The notes: generated by a model not told the origin, from the letters alone. A DNA stretch of 64,000 nucleotides from Alteromonas marina (GCF_000808575.1 NZ_JWLW01000065.1:83767-147766), one strand, 5' to 3'; positions 39,774 to 50,482 are shown, numbered from the stretch's first letter. Numbers and translations are program-made.

Positions 39774-39865
39774 GTATCGCAGAGCTTTGCACTTTATTGA
39801 AATTAACACTGCTTAGCCTGTCTAACAATCGAACAAAAAGTGAGCCCTCGGTTAAAGAAACGCGA

Positions 39866-40726
39866 CTAGCGCGGCGTTCCCAATATCCAATCTATTCCAT
39901 GGATAGCAACGGTGGGAAATACGGTCGCATGCGACGCGCCGCCGATAACATGCAATTGTAGTGTTATGTTTTGATCTGCCTTAGCGTTGATTTTACTTGC
40001 CAATGCTTTGCTCCCCGCAACCATATCTTGACCCTCGCCAAACTCAGGCGTTTCAAAGCTTCCCACACCAATGTAAACACGCTTGGGCGATTGAGTTTCA
40101 GCCATTTCTAAGGTTAGTAAGTAATCGTCATTAAACCACACTGAAGGGCTAACAAGCACATAGTTAGAAAAGGTTTCAGGAGATTGCATGAGCACGTAGC
40201 CGCCAAATAGCCCGCCTAATGAATGCCCAATAAAAGTCCGTCGATTGGCGTCTACTCGATATGTAGACTCAATAAATGTTAATACATCTCGTCTAATAAA
40301 TGACAGATACTCAGCAGCAAGACCGGTTTCCAGTTTCCAACTATTGGCTATGGCAGGAGTGTAGTCCCTTACTCTACTCTTTACGCCTTTTGATTCTAGG
40401 GAATAAGACAACCCCACTATGACCGCTTCTTCCATTTGGCCTACGTTTACTGGCATTCGCATAGAGCCTACGATAATAGGAAAACTGTAAGGCGCATCTG
40501 TTGTGTATATTACGGGGTAATCCTTGGAAGGAGATGCGTTATAGCTTTTTGGCAACTGTACAAATAACGTATATTTACGTGCAGTTTCCGTATCTTCTAT
40601 TGTCACCATTTTGCTTCTAGGTAACGAAACAGACGCTTCAGAAATGATAGGTTTAATGATTGATTCAGCAAAAGCACATGAAAATGCACTTCCGACAAGA
40701 ATTATTGCTGTTAGAAAGCGAAGCAC
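39866..40726 (-). CDS. Exported alpha/beta hydrolase, esterase family
   Basis: A 286-residue protein with a signal peptide (1-20, ending SCAFA), and GHSLGG with the nucleophile at S169 and a C-terminal His in GGASHATVFP. The pattern (VIYTTDAPYSFPIIVGSMRM, VLVSPSVWFNDDYLL) resembles the BesA/IroE-type esterases that cleave siderophore or other esters, but the target cannot be assigned. The gene stands alone. Confidence 0.82.
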   Translation of the reverse strand: MLRFLTAIILVGSAFSCAFAESIIKPIISEASVSLPRSKMVTIEDTETARKYTLFVQLPKSYNASPSKDYPVIYTTDAPYSFPIIVGSMRMPVNVGQMEEAVIVGLSYSLESKGVKSRVRDYTPAIANSWKLETGLAAEYLSFIRRDVLTFIESTYRVDANRRTFIGHSLGGLFGGYVLMQSPETFSNYVLVSPSVWFNDDYLLTLEMAETQSPKRVYIGVGSFETPEFGEGQDMVAGSKALASKINAKADQNITLQLHVIGGASHATVFPTVAIHGIDWILGTPR

Positions 40727-40817
40727 CGTAACCCCTTAGTGGTTTAAACGGCATGTTATAACGCAGCTAATTTCAATTAACCACTGTTTGCACACCTAGG
40801 GTCACCTTTTGACTTCT

Positions 40818-41663
40818 CTATTTCTCGATTTCCCTTACCACTTGGCCATAAGCCAGCAGCGCGAACAGCCCCGTTCCGCCCACAATATTTCCTAATAATG
40901 TTGCACCAATGAGTGAAAGTGTTTCAAGAACGCTTATTTTATTTTGCAGTGCTAACAAGAAAAGTTCTGTTGAACCGGCTATCACGTGCGTAAAATTTCC
41001 TATAGCAATTAAATAAGTAAAAATAACTATCATCAATATTTGAGAATGCTTAACCGATGGCTTCATCCATACAATAGCGGCAATGATAAACCCTGACGTA
41101 ATGCCGTATGAGAAGGCGTCTGACGGTGATAGCTTGGCATAATGTTCAGAAATAGCGGTCATCCCTTCAACCAGCTCTGGTGGAACAGATTGCAGCGAAA
41201 AGCTGAAAAACGCAGCCAAAAAGGTGCCGAACATATTGGCGGTGAAAACGATGAACCACAGGCGCGCAATGCAAAAGCCCATATTGAACGAAGGTTTACT
41301 CAACAAGGGAAGAATGACCGAAAGCGTATTTTCGGTGAACAATTGAAGTCGACCAACAATCACCAGCACAAAACCAACCGTATAGCCCAAGTTTTCGATA
41401 ACAAACTGATTGGGAGAGTTTGCAAAGAGGTGATGCAGAATTCCTTCAGCAAGAATTGAAATCGAGATGCCAATGCCTGCCGCAACCCCAGACCACCACA
41501 ATGACATCATAGGGCGCTGAAGTTCTTCTAACCCTTCCTTATGGACAATGGCGTACAAAGAAACAGAATTTAAGCTCTGATTATCTCGTACATCTTTTTC
41601 TTCAGTATGACTAAGGGCAACGTCTTGCTCCCTATGCCCAGACTCCTTCACTTTTTCTGTCAC
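40818..41663 (-). CDS. Formate/nitrite transporter (FNT) family protein, YfdC-like
   Basis: A 281-residue inner-membrane channel with six hydrophobic helices; sequence segments such as TVGFVLVIVGRLQLFTENTLS and GSTELFLLALQNK match the YfdC branch of FNT, which has no confirmed substrate. A hydrophilic N-terminal stretch of about 35 charged residues precedes the first helix. The start is GTG at 41663, behind GGAGG; an ATG four bases upstream is in another frame. Confidence 0.85.
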   Translation of the reverse strand: MTEKVKESGHREQDVALSHTEEKDVRDNQSLNSVSLYAIVHKEGLEELQRPMMSLWWSGVAAGIGISISILAEGILHHLFANSPNQFVIENLGYTVGFVLVIVGRLQLFTENTLSVILPLLSKPSFNMGFCIARLWFIVFTANMFGTFLAAFFSFSLQSVPPELVEGMTAISEHYAKLSPSDAFSYGITSGFIIAAIVWMKPSVKHSQILMIVIFTYLIAIGNFTHVIAGSTELFLLALQNKISVLETLSLIGATLLGNIVGGTGLFALLAYGQVVREIEK

Positions 41664-41835
41664 TCATGCCTCCTGCAACTCTTTGCTTAACTAGGACGTT
41701 TTCCTCAATTACATAGTATTTGGTCCACGACACAGCTTTTTGACAGGGATCACCAGACCACCCTATTCGGTTACGTTGATTAAGCACGTTTTTGGTCACA
41801 ATAATTTTGCCTATTTCAGATATAGCACTCATTTT

Positions 41836-41874
41836 AATAAAAAAGCCCGCATGAACACTGTTCACACGGGCTTT
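41836..41874 (-). terminator. Rho-independent terminator after the M16 peptidase gene
   Basis: On the minus strand AAAGCCCG and CGGGCTTT pair, and TGAACA/TGTTCA extend the stem across a one-base loop, followed by TTTTTTATT. It begins 48 bases after the peptidase stop codon. Confidence 0.92.
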
Positions 41875-41921
41875 GGTTTTATTGACGAGCCTTATAATGC
41901 TCGCAAAACGTCAAATATGAA

Positions 41922-44837
41922 TTAAGGGTTCAGCAAGGTTGGTTTCCCTAATCCAAGCGCATCTAAACGTTCGAACTGGGTATCTTTGTCCCCTACTATC
42001 AAATAAATCATTCTATCAGGATGTACATATTTACCGTAAAGGCGCTTTATCTCATCAACGGTTAACGCTTTTACCTCAGCTTCTTGCTGTAAAACGTAAT
42101 CATTGGGCAAGCCAAAATCGCTGATTTCGCTAACCATACTCAGTTTAGCGCCTAACGTTTCAAACGCCCTAGCGCCAGATTTGAGAGTAAATCCTTTCGT
42201 AACGTCTAAATCTTCATCTGAATAGTTTGTGCCAAACGCTGCTAATATATCCATGATAGCTTGCGTTGCTTCTAAGGTAACGTTCGACCTTACGGCGCTT
42301 CGTATGGTGAATTCACCCGTATATTGATCGCTAGAGAACGACGAACGAATGCCATAGGTGTAGCCTTTGTTTTCACGTAGTTCCTGCATAAGCTGTGAGG
42401 CGAAACCGCCCCCGCCTAAACGATAATTCATCACACTGACTTTATAAGCATCATCATGAGTAACATTCGGGGCGGAATGGCCGAAATAAAGCACTGACTG
42501 TTTAGCCCCAGGAACGTCATAGAAAAAGAGTTGGGCGCTTTCTGGCAGCTTGGGCTCTGGTACCTTCGCAAAAGTAACATCTTTTGGTAACCATCGCGCA
42601 TTAAGTGGCGCTAGGCTTTTTGCAACGTCCTGTTGTTTGATGTCTCCCACAACATGGAACTTTGCCAATGACGGTGTGAAGTATTTCTCGTAATACTTCT
42701 TAACATCTTCGAGCGTTGTGTCATCTACAGTTTGCTTATCACCAAGAACCGTTTGAGCAAACGGATGCGCCTTTCCGTAAAGCAGTGTTTTAAACTCAAC
42801 CGATGCAATGGCATTAGGGTTCGCTTTTATTTGTTCAATCTGGTTGATTGTATCGTCTTTAGCTAATTCAAACTCTTGTTCATCAAAGCGAGGAGAAAGT
42901 ATCACTTCAGTGACAAGCTGCATTAAGTCACTGTAGTGCTTAGACAAGACCGTTCCGCTAATAGTAATGTCAGTTTCAGAAGCACTGGCCTCCAGAGAAG
43001 CGCCTAAAAGCTCAATTTCCTGTTCCAGCTGCTCGGGTGTTTTTTCCGCCGTACCTTTAAGCAAAGTTGCGGCAAGTAAATTGGCGGTTCCTGTTTTACC
43101 TTCTGAGTCTAGAAGCATGCCACCATCCAGCTTTAACTCAAACGCGACCAATGGCACTTCGTCATTAGCAATACCCGTTATTTTGATGCCAGACGACAGT
43201 GTATTTTGCCAAACCTTAGGTGGTGTAATTTCTATTGATTCACCATAAGCAGGCTCTTTCGTGCGATCAAACGATGACGGAGTACGTTCGTATTCAGCTG
43301 CAACTGACGCATCAAAGCTCTCTTCCGCCCCCGCGACAATTTGCTCCTCCACTACATTAGCTTCAGTAGAGCCGCTTAACACCAACTCTTGCTGCCCCTT
43401 AGGTACAAAGCTAGTGGCGACAAACGGTTTATCCTTGATATAGGTGCTATAAACACGCATTACATCTTGTTGTGAAACGCCCAGAATTTTCTGAACATCT
43501 TGGCTGATAAATTCAGCCCCGCCCGCAAAGATTTCGTATTGTGCCAATTGAAAACCTTTACCTAAGACGCTTGAAAGTCCTTGATAAAATTCTGTTTCTT
43601 GACCTGCTTTTATGCGCGCCAAATCCTTGGAAGAAATCCCGTCTTTCTCAAAGCGGGCGAACGCTTCGTTAACTCCATCTGCAACAGTGTTTAAGTTCAC
43701 GCCATTAAATGCCATAACCTGCAGCTGTAGCTGTCCAGCGATCTCAGCATCATAGCCATAAAGATAAACATCACTGGTGAGCTTCTTCTCGTCAACAAGC
43801 ACCTTGTTCAGCGGAGCATTTTTGCCTTGGCTTAAGTACTGAGAAAGTACTTGAAGTGGATAATAGTCATCGTGATATTCAGGTACGGTTGGCCACACCA
43901 TAGTTAAAAGTGGCGCTTGTGCAAAATTATCTATATGGAATCGTTTTTTAGTCTCATTGAGCTTCGCAGGTTGAGGCGGTAATTTATTGATTTGCTCTCC
44001 CGCAGGAATTTCATCGAAATACTTTTTAACCCACGCTTTAGTTTGATTTACGTCAATATCACCCGCGATGGTAAGCACCACATTATTAGGTACATACCAT
44101 TTTTTGAAAAACTCTTTCACGTCAGCAAGCGTTGCGTTTTGCAGATCATCTAACGACCCAATCACTTGCCAACTATAAGGATGCCCTTCAGGGTAAAGGT
44201 TTTTATCAATCACATATTGATTGTGACCATAAGGACGATTATCCACACTCTGGCGCTTTTCGTTTTTCACCACCTGCTTTTCTTTGGCGAGCACAGGGTC
44301 TGTTACGGTATTAATGAAAAATCCCAACTTATCGGCTTCAGCCCAGATCATTTTTTCTAAAGCATCAATGGGTACAGTTTGGAAGTAATTGGTACTATCA
44401 CGACTCGTCGAGCCATTTGCACCTGAGCCGCCAATTTTCGCACTGAGTTTATCAAGACCGCCTTTTCCCAAGTTCTCTGATTCGAGAAAAAGTAAGTGTT
44501 CAAACAAGTGCGCAAAGCCTGTTCGCCCTTCTTTTTCTCTGGCTGAACCCACATGCGCAGTGAGGGCGACTGCAGCAACGGGATCAGACCTGTCAACGTG
44601 CAGTACAACGGTAAGCCCGTTATCCAGAGTAAAACGCTCGTAGTCCACGTTGAACAGTGACGTATTTAGGGAAGCAGTACTATTATCTGCATTAGTGGTT
44701 GTTTCGCTGGTTATATCGGAAGCAGTTCGTACATTTTGTGGATCATTGGTGTTATGCGTACACCCTGTCGAAACTGCACTTAATGTTATTACAGCAATTG
44801 CAGTGTACATTCTTGTTCGTTTGAATGTTTCAAGCAT
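41922..44837 (-). CDS. M16 family zinc metallopeptidase lipoprotein (two-domain)
   Basis: A 971-residue insulinase/pitrilysin-type protease. The inverted zinc motif HLFEH is at H110-L-F-E113-H114. The N-terminus is a lipoprotein signal ending STGC (C26), so it is periplasmic and membrane-tethered. Two M16 halves are recognisable; the second (from about residue 500, QNTLSSGIKITGIANDEVPL) lacks the zinc motif, as usual. The frame is open 37 residues upstream, but that stretch is Cys/Trp-rich and not signal-like, so the ATG at 44837 is used. Divergent from the signal peptidase gene. Confidence 0.9.
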   Translation of the reverse strand: MLETFKRTRMYTAIAVITLSAVSTGCTHNTNDPQNVRTASDITSETTTNADNSTASLNTSLFNVDYERFTLDNGLTVVLHVDRSDPVAAVALTAHVGSAREKEGRTGFAHLFEHLLFLESENLGKGGLDKLSAKIGGSGANGSTSRDSTNYFQTVPIDALEKMIWAEADKLGFFINTVTDPVLAKEKQVVKNEKRQSVDNRPYGHNQYVIDKNLYPEGHPYSWQVIGSLDDLQNATLADVKEFFKKWYVPNNVVLTIAGDIDVNQTKAWVKKYFDEIPAGEQINKLPPQPAKLNETKKRFHIDNFAQAPLLTMVWPTVPEYHDDYYPLQVLSQYLSQGKNAPLNKVLVDEKKLTSDVYLYGYDAEIAGQLQLQVMAFNGVNLNTVADGVNEAFARFEKDGISSKDLARIKAGQETEFYQGLSSVLGKGFQLAQYEIFAGGAEFISQDVQKILGVSQQDVMRVYSTYIKDKPFVATSFVPKGQQELVLSGSTEANVVEEQIVAGAEESFDASVAAEYERTPSSFDRTKEPAYGESIEITPPKVWQNTLSSGIKITGIANDEVPLVAFELKLDGGMLLDSEGKTGTANLLAATLLKGTAEKTPEQLEQEIELLGASLEASASETDITISGTVLSKHYSDLMQLVTEVILSPRFDEQEFELAKDDTINQIEQIKANPNAIASVEFKTLLYGKAHPFAQTVLGDKQTVDDTTLEDVKKYYEKYFTPSLAKFHVVGDIKQQDVAKSLAPLNARWLPKDVTFAKVPEPKLPESAQLFFYDVPGAKQSVLYFGHSAPNVTHDDAYKVSVMNYRLGGGGFASQLMQELRENKGYTYGIRSSFSSDQYTGEFTIRSAVRSNVTLEATQAIMDILAAFGTNYSDEDLDVTKGFTLKSGARAFETLGAKLSMVSEISDFGLPNDYVLQQEAEVKALTVDEIKRLYGKYVHPDRMIYLIVGDKDTQFERLDALGLGKPTLLNP

Positions 44838-45167
44838 TATGTATGTTCTTTGCCAGTCAAAAATGTAACAAGTACCACAAGTGCACCACCAGTGCCATGA
44901 CATTCCTTTTTCAGACATTTTAAGCATGCCTAAACGGGCGGCGTTCATCTTTTACAGAGTGCAATATAAACATATGATTGATATGAGTTTTATTGCTTTT
45001 TTTCAACGCTCAATACCCTGTAGCTAGAGCAACCTTAATTAGCTACCGACATAGTTCGTTACATTTTCCACACCTCAATTTTGAACAAATTAGGTAATTT
45101 ACAATCTACATCTATTACACAAGCCATGTCGTGATAAAACTTTGATCTAACGAGCAATCTACGAAAA
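44838..45167. other. Divergent region between M16 peptidase and signal peptidase genes
   Basis: These 330 bases are AT-rich with no clear operator or hairpin. They must hold the promoters of both genes, but I could not assign boxes. Confidence 0.4.
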
Positions 45168-45821
45168 GTGAGAACCGAAGCCGTGTTAAATCTAAAACAG
45201 AGCGTTAAGAACAACCTGCCTTTCATTTTATTTATGGTTTTGCTTTTCTCGTTTCGAAGCAGTGTTGCTGATTGGTATTATGTCCCTACAGGCTCTATGG
45301 AGCCCACCATTCAAGTAGGCGACCGCGTAGTGGTTGATAAATCAGCCTACACGCTAGAACTGCCGTTCACAGACGTTGTTGTCGCGAAAACTGGTAACAT
45401 CAATCGCGGTGACATTGTAATCATTGACAGTAATGCAGCTGATACAAGACTCATTAAACGTGTGGTTGCCATTGAAGGTGATAAGGTCAAATTAGAAAAC
45501 AACGTTCTTTTTATCAATGGTGAAAAAGCAACGTTAAGCGTCAAAGGTCACAATCTTTATTCCGAGCATATTTTAGGTCAAACACGAACCATAGCGCTTA
45601 ACCCATTACCTAGCCCTGCGAAAAACTTTAATTTGATCACTGTGCCCAGAGATCACGTGCTAGCAATGGGGGATAATAGGAACAATAGCGTTGATTCTCG
45701 TTATTATGGCTTCATTCCAATTGAAGAAATTCAGGGCAAAGCCAACTCAGTTGCATTTTCACTAGATCCGGACGATATGTATTTACCGCGAAAAGACAGG
45801 CTTTTCACATCACTTCAGTAG
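45168..45821 (+). CDS. lepB: Signal peptidase I
   Basis: Cleaves signal peptides at the inner-membrane outer face. A 217-residue form with one N-terminal membrane helix (about residues 17-34), catalytic S43 in PTGSMEPT and general base K97 in RLIKRVVAIEGD, plus MGDNRNNSVDSRYYGFIPIEEI. It is shorter than E. coli LepB (324) and is probably a second or accessory copy. GTG start at 45168; another in-frame GTG at 45183 is possible. Confidence 0.88.
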   Translation: MRTEAVLNLKQSVKNNLPFILFMVLLFSFRSSVADWYYVPTGSMEPTIQVGDRVVVDKSAYTLELPFTDVVVAKTGNINRGDIVIIDSNAADTRLIKRVVAIEGDKVKLENNVLFINGEKATLSVKGHNLYSEHILGQTRTIALNPLPSPAKNFNLITVPRDHVLAMGDNRNNSVDSRYYGFIPIEEIQGKANSVAFSLDPDDMYLPRKDRLFTSLQ

Positions 45822-45894
45822 GGCTGAACAATACCCTTACTTGCAAAAAGGCCAAGCTAGACCTTTACTTGCGTTCAATTTTTCGGCAAAAAAA

Positions 45895-45911
45895 ATCTGG
45901 TCAGATCTGAT
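45895..45911 (+). promoter_or_regulatory. Candidate FadR operator upstream of the TonB receptor
   Basis: ATCTGGTCAGATCTGAT shares about 13 of 17 bases with the E. coli fadB operator (ATCTGGTACGACCAGAT) as I recall it. It lies 360 bases upstream of the receptor start. This is a by-eye match, weaker than the fadD site. Confidence 0.45.
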
Positions 45912-45922
45912 AAAGCGGTGAT

Positions 45923-45970
45923 ATTTACGTATATAAAGAAAAATGTAGGGGCAATTGCATATACGTAAAT
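45923..45970. repeat. Spaced 12-bp inverted repeat, possible dual operator
   Basis: ATTTACGTATAT (45923-45934) and ATATACGTAAAT (45959-45970) are perfect inverse copies 24 bases apart; each has a TACGTA core. Two dyad sites on one helix face could bind one dimeric regulator cooperatively. The regulator is unknown. Confidence 0.5.
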
Positions 45971-46207
45971 TCTTACTAATGAATTACAAATAGCGGTCTT
46001 GTTCCTTATCAAATTCCCATTTCCTCAACACCAATTAACTAAGCCGCAACCCTTTATTTTTACGCTGTTTTTAGTTTAACTTCACGGCCGCTTCATCCCG
46101 CTTCACATTTAAAAAAGTAATACATGGTTTACACACTTTGTAACCAAGTGTCACATCTTTCGTGTTTTCCCCTATTGCAACTTAAGTATTAGGAGTGCTA
46201 TTCATAA

Positions 46208-46233
46208 TTTTGCAACATCATCGTGTTGCAAAA
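46208..46233. repeat. Palindrome near the TonB receptor start
   Basis: TTTTGCAACA and TGTTGCAAAA are perfect 10-bp arms around a 6-base spacer, ending 36 bases before the receptor ATG. It may be an operator or a leader hairpin. No family could be assigned. Confidence 0.6.
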
Positions 46234-46269
46234 ACACACAACAAGTAAAATGGAAATAAGGAAATAACA

Positions 46270-48864
46270 ATGAAACAAGGTCGTAAAGTAAGTGCAATTG
46301 CAGTGGGATTAGCACTTTCAGGATTAACCTCTCTATCTCCTGCGTATGCACAGCAAGCTGACGAAGAAGCAGCCAACCTTGAACGAATTGCAGTCACCGG
46401 TTCTCGTATCAAACGTACAGATATGGAAGGCCCTTCACCTATTCAATCAATAGATGCAACAATGATTGAAGGCATGGGCTATGAAAACCTTCAACAATTA
46501 CTCGAGCGTATGCCGGCCACAGGTGCGGGTACCTTCTCGACACGTAATAACAGCCAAGATTCAACAGCCAATGGCGCGGCAGCGGTATCCCTCAGAGGTA
46601 TGGGACCAGATGCAACGCTTGTTCTAATAAACGGACGTCGCGTGGCAATAAGTGCCTTTGCTGAAAGTATCACTAACTCATTTGTTGATATTAACTCTAT
46701 TCCTGTATCTGCCATCGAACGAATCGATATATTAAAAGATGGCGCTTCTGCGATTTACGGCTCAGACGCTGTTGCTGGTGTAGTAAACGTAGTACTGAAG
46801 AAAGACTACGAAGGTCTAGAGATTAATGCAGGTTATGGTGGTACAACAGGCCCAAGCTATGATGAGACCACCGCCAGTATTCTATGGGGCTCTCAAAGCG
46901 AAAAAAGCAGTGCTACAGTTATCATCGACTATTTCAACAACAGCACGCTTGGCGCTGACGAAATGGGTCGATTCGGAACAGCTAACCAATCACCTTATGG
47001 TGGTATGGACTTCCGTTCTTCACGAGGTTACCCAGGTTACTTCTATGTGGATGGTGTTAAAACTATCGACCCTGATTGTCCAGAAGATAGCGCAACGGCG
47101 TCTGGCAGCTGTCTGTTCGATTATGGCCCATTTGGTTTAACCATCCCGGCTTCTGAGCGCGTAGGCTTTATTGGTCAGTTCGACTATAAAATTGGCGACG
47201 AAACCACAGCATTTATGGAAGTTGCAATGCAGCACAACACGTCTGAAGCAGGCGGTGCAGCAACACCTCTTGATGAAGATGCTGGTTTAACCGTTCCGGG
47301 TACTCATCCTGATAACCCGTTTGGACAAGACATTGAAATTGGTCGCTACCGCCCTGTTGACGCAGGTGCCCGTCGCTGGGATATCGAATCTGACACCCTT
47401 CGTTTAGTCGCTGGCCTTCGTGGCACGTTCAATGATTACGATTGGGAAGCATCTGTACAAAAAGGCCGCAGCCGTTCAGAACAAAGTGGTGATCAGTCAC
47501 AAGGTTGGGTTCGCGTTGACTGGCTTCAGGAACAAATTAACCTTGGTAACTACAACCCGTTTGGTGGCGTTACTAACCCACAAAGTGTAATTGATGATAT
47601 TACTACTAGCCTTGTGCGCCGTGGTGAATCTCGAATGACCAGCATTGACGCTCACATTACCGGTGAAGCATTCAGCTTCGGCGACGATGTTGTCATGATG
47701 GCAGCAGGTGTTGAATATCGCGAAGAGCAAGTATCTGACGTTCCTGATGTTCAGTTCCAGCGCGGATTAATCTTCGGTACAGAATCGGTTTCTGCCTCTG
47801 CTGAACGCGACCAGTATGCTGCATACTTAGAGCTATCTATACCCTTAGCTGAACAGCTTGAGCTTCAACTAGCTGGCCGCTACGACCATTACAGTGACTT
47901 TGGTAGTACAACTAACCCTAAAATAGCATTACGTTGGGCGCCAAGTGATGAAGTAACCGTGCGCGGTTCATGGGCTCAGGGCTTTAGAGCACCGTCTCTT
48001 GCACAAGTTGGCCTCGGCCCATCACAGAAAAGTGTTTTCTTCGTAGACAAATATCGCTGTGATGCAACAGGTCAAGATTGTGAATCGTTGGATTACAATA
48101 TCGAGTTTGCGGGTAACCCTAACTTGGATGCAGAAGAGTCAGAATCTTGGAACGTAGGAGTTATCTACGCACCTACTCAAGAATTAGGCCTGAGCATTGA
48201 TGTATGGAGTATTACGCAGGATAACAAAATTGATGAGCAGCAATTCGGTTTAGTTTACGACGCGGAATGTAATAACCAAGACAGCACAATCTGTGTTCGC
48301 TTAGATCCGCAGCCAGGCGAGTCATTAGGTGTAATTCAAAAGATTTTCAACACCTACCAAAACGTATCATCTCAAGAAGCGTCTGGTGTTGATTTCAGCG
48401 CTAACTACCGCATGGAGTTGCAAGAGTTCGGTAACGTACGCTTTAACCTTGATTGGTCTTACATGAACGAGTTCGAAAAAGACGGTCTTGAGTACACTGG
48501 CGAATATGGCTATCCAGAACACCGTTGGTTATTCGGCACGACCTGGTCTAAAGGTGCGTTCGATGCCAACTTGAACATTAGCTTTGTTGGTGAGTTTGAA
48601 GACACGCCTGACATTGATTTCGACGGTGTGTTGGACTTTGAAGAAAATACCTCGAGAACAGTTGATTCTCAAATGTTGGTGGACTTGCAGTTTGGTTACA
48701 ACTACAGCGATAACCTTCGCCTTGTAATTGGTTCAAACAACCTGCTTGACGAAGAGCCTCCGTTTGCTATTGGTGATGGTGATGGCGACTTATACGGCTA
48801 TGTAGGCGGCGTGCATAACCCGCGTGGCCGCTTCGTATACTCTAAACTAACTTACCGCTTCTAA
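46270..48864 (+). CDS. TonB-dependent outer membrane receptor
   Basis: An 864-residue energised outer-membrane transporter. Signal peptide 1-27 (AYA), then the plug with LERIAVTGSRIKRTDMEGPSPIQSI (TonB-box-like region), SLRGMGPDATLVLINGRRVA and IERIDILKDGASAIYGSDAVAGVVNVVLK, then a 22-strand barrel ending LTYRF. The type with this opening is common in Alteromonas for uptake of carbohydrates, lipids or peptides. The FadR-like box upstream hints at a lipid-linked substrate, which is inference. Confidence 0.92.
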   Translation: MKQGRKVSAIAVGLALSGLTSLSPAYAQQADEEAANLERIAVTGSRIKRTDMEGPSPIQSIDATMIEGMGYENLQQLLERMPATGAGTFSTRNNSQDSTANGAAAVSLRGMGPDATLVLINGRRVAISAFAESITNSFVDINSIPVSAIERIDILKDGASAIYGSDAVAGVVNVVLKKDYEGLEINAGYGGTTGPSYDETTASILWGSQSEKSSATVIIDYFNNSTLGADEMGRFGTANQSPYGGMDFRSSRGYPGYFYVDGVKTIDPDCPEDSATASGSCLFDYGPFGLTIPASERVGFIGQFDYKIGDETTAFMEVAMQHNTSEAGGAATPLDEDAGLTVPGTHPDNPFGQDIEIGRYRPVDAGARRWDIESDTLRLVAGLRGTFNDYDWEASVQKGRSRSEQSGDQSQGWVRVDWLQEQINLGNYNPFGGVTNPQSVIDDITTSLVRRGESRMTSIDAHITGEAFSFGDDVVMMAAGVEYREEQVSDVPDVQFQRGLIFGTESVSASAERDQYAAYLELSIPLAEQLELQLAGRYDHYSDFGSTTNPKIALRWAPSDEVTVRGSWAQGFRAPSLAQVGLGPSQKSVFFVDKYRCDATGQDCESLDYNIEFAGNPNLDAEESESWNVGVIYAPTQELGLSIDVWSITQDNKIDEQQFGLVYDAECNNQDSTICVRLDPQPGESLGVIQKIFNTYQNVSSQEASGVDFSANYRMELQEFGNVRFNLDWSYMNEFEKDGLEYTGEYGYPEHRWLFGTTWSKGAFDANLNISFVGEFEDTPDIDFDGVLDFEENTSRTVDSQMLVDLQFGYNYSDNLRLVIGSNNLLDEEPPFAIGDGDGDLYGYVGGVHNPRGRFVYSKLTYRF

Positions 48865-48878
48865 AAGCCTTTAAAACG

Positions 48879-48929
48879 AAAAAGCGCTCAACGGCATTGC
48901 TTCACAATGGCATGCCTTGAGCGCTTTTT
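48879..48929. terminator. Bidirectional terminator after the TonB receptor
   Basis: AAAAAGCGCTCAA and TTGAGCGCTTTTT are a 13-bp perfect inverted repeat with an inner GGCAT/ATGCC extension, giving T runs on both strands. It serves the receptor gene and the convergent MAPEG gene. Confidence 0.93.
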
Positions 48930-48956
48930 ATCTATACGTAGAATTTTTTGCAACGC

Positions 48957-49352
48957 TTACAATCCGAAATGAATGAGCACCAAATTACCTATTGCTGCAC
49001 ACAGCATAGCAAGGAAAGTCAGGATCATACCCGCGAAGCGCTGCCAGCTAACGCCTGAGTGACGACCTAAGCCATAGGCATGTAATACACGGCCAAATAA
49101 CAGTGCGCTCCCCAATGCGTGAACAGCCCACACTTGGCCAGTATTAGCTTCAAAACACGCTATCATAATAAGGGTGATGGGTACGTACTCGCTAAAGTTG
49201 CCGTGCGCTCTAGTCAAACGACTTAGATCTTCATGGCCACCATCGCCAATTCCCACTTGATGGCGACGTCTGGCGCCAATGACTAAAAACGACAAATACA
49301 GGTAGCAAATACCCAGTAAGCTGGCGTAAAACGCCGTGATTGGCAAAACCAT
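48957..49352 (-). CDS. MAPEG family membrane protein
   Basis: A 131-residue protein with four predicted helices and the MAPEG block RLTRAHGNFSEYVPITLIMIACFE, VHALGSALLFGRVLHAYGL. The family includes glutathione S-transferases and leukotriene synthases in eukaryotes; bacterial members are mostly of unknown role. Between the receptor terminator and adk. Confidence 0.9.
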   Translation of the reverse strand: MVLPITAFYASLLGICYLYLSFLVIGARRRHQVGIGDGGHEDLSRLTRAHGNFSEYVPITLIMIACFEANTGQVWAVHALGSALLFGRVLHAYGLGRHSGVSWQRFAGMILTFLAMLCAAIGNLVLIHFGL

Positions 49353-49456
49353 GGTCTACTCCACATGTTCTAGTTATATCGCGTTGTATTAATCAGCGCT
49401 TAATTCAACATTCATGGTTGTCATTAAACGTTATCCGCTAATAAGTTACAAGCAAC

Positions 49457-49482
49457 AAAAAAGGCCGCCTAAGCGACCTTTT
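49457..49482 (-). terminator. Rho-independent terminator after adk
   Basis: On the minus strand AAAAGGTCGC and GCGGCCTTTT form a stem with one T-G pair and a 4-base loop (TTAG), followed by TT. It lies 18 bases past the adk stop. Confidence 0.88.
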
Positions 49483-49499
49483 GTAAACGTTATCGGCAT

Positions 49500-50482
<983 letters not shown>

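Larger units (their letters stand above)
45822..46269. other. Long regulatory region upstream of the TonB receptor
   Basis: These 448 bases separate the signal peptidase gene from the TonB receptor and have no gene. They hold three distinct inspection-based sites: a FadR-like box at 45895-45911, a widely spaced 12-bp inverted repeat at 45923-45970, and a 10-bp palindromic pair at 46208-46233. The clustering of sites suggests strong regulation of the receptor gene. Confidence 0.6.

Noticed and set aside
41632..41865. A 77-residue minus-strand frame upstream of the FNT gene
   Set aside because: It contains the M16 terminator at its start, lacks a ribosome site and overlaps the FNT gene in another frame, so it is more likely chance. 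The alternative start at 41832 also lacks support.
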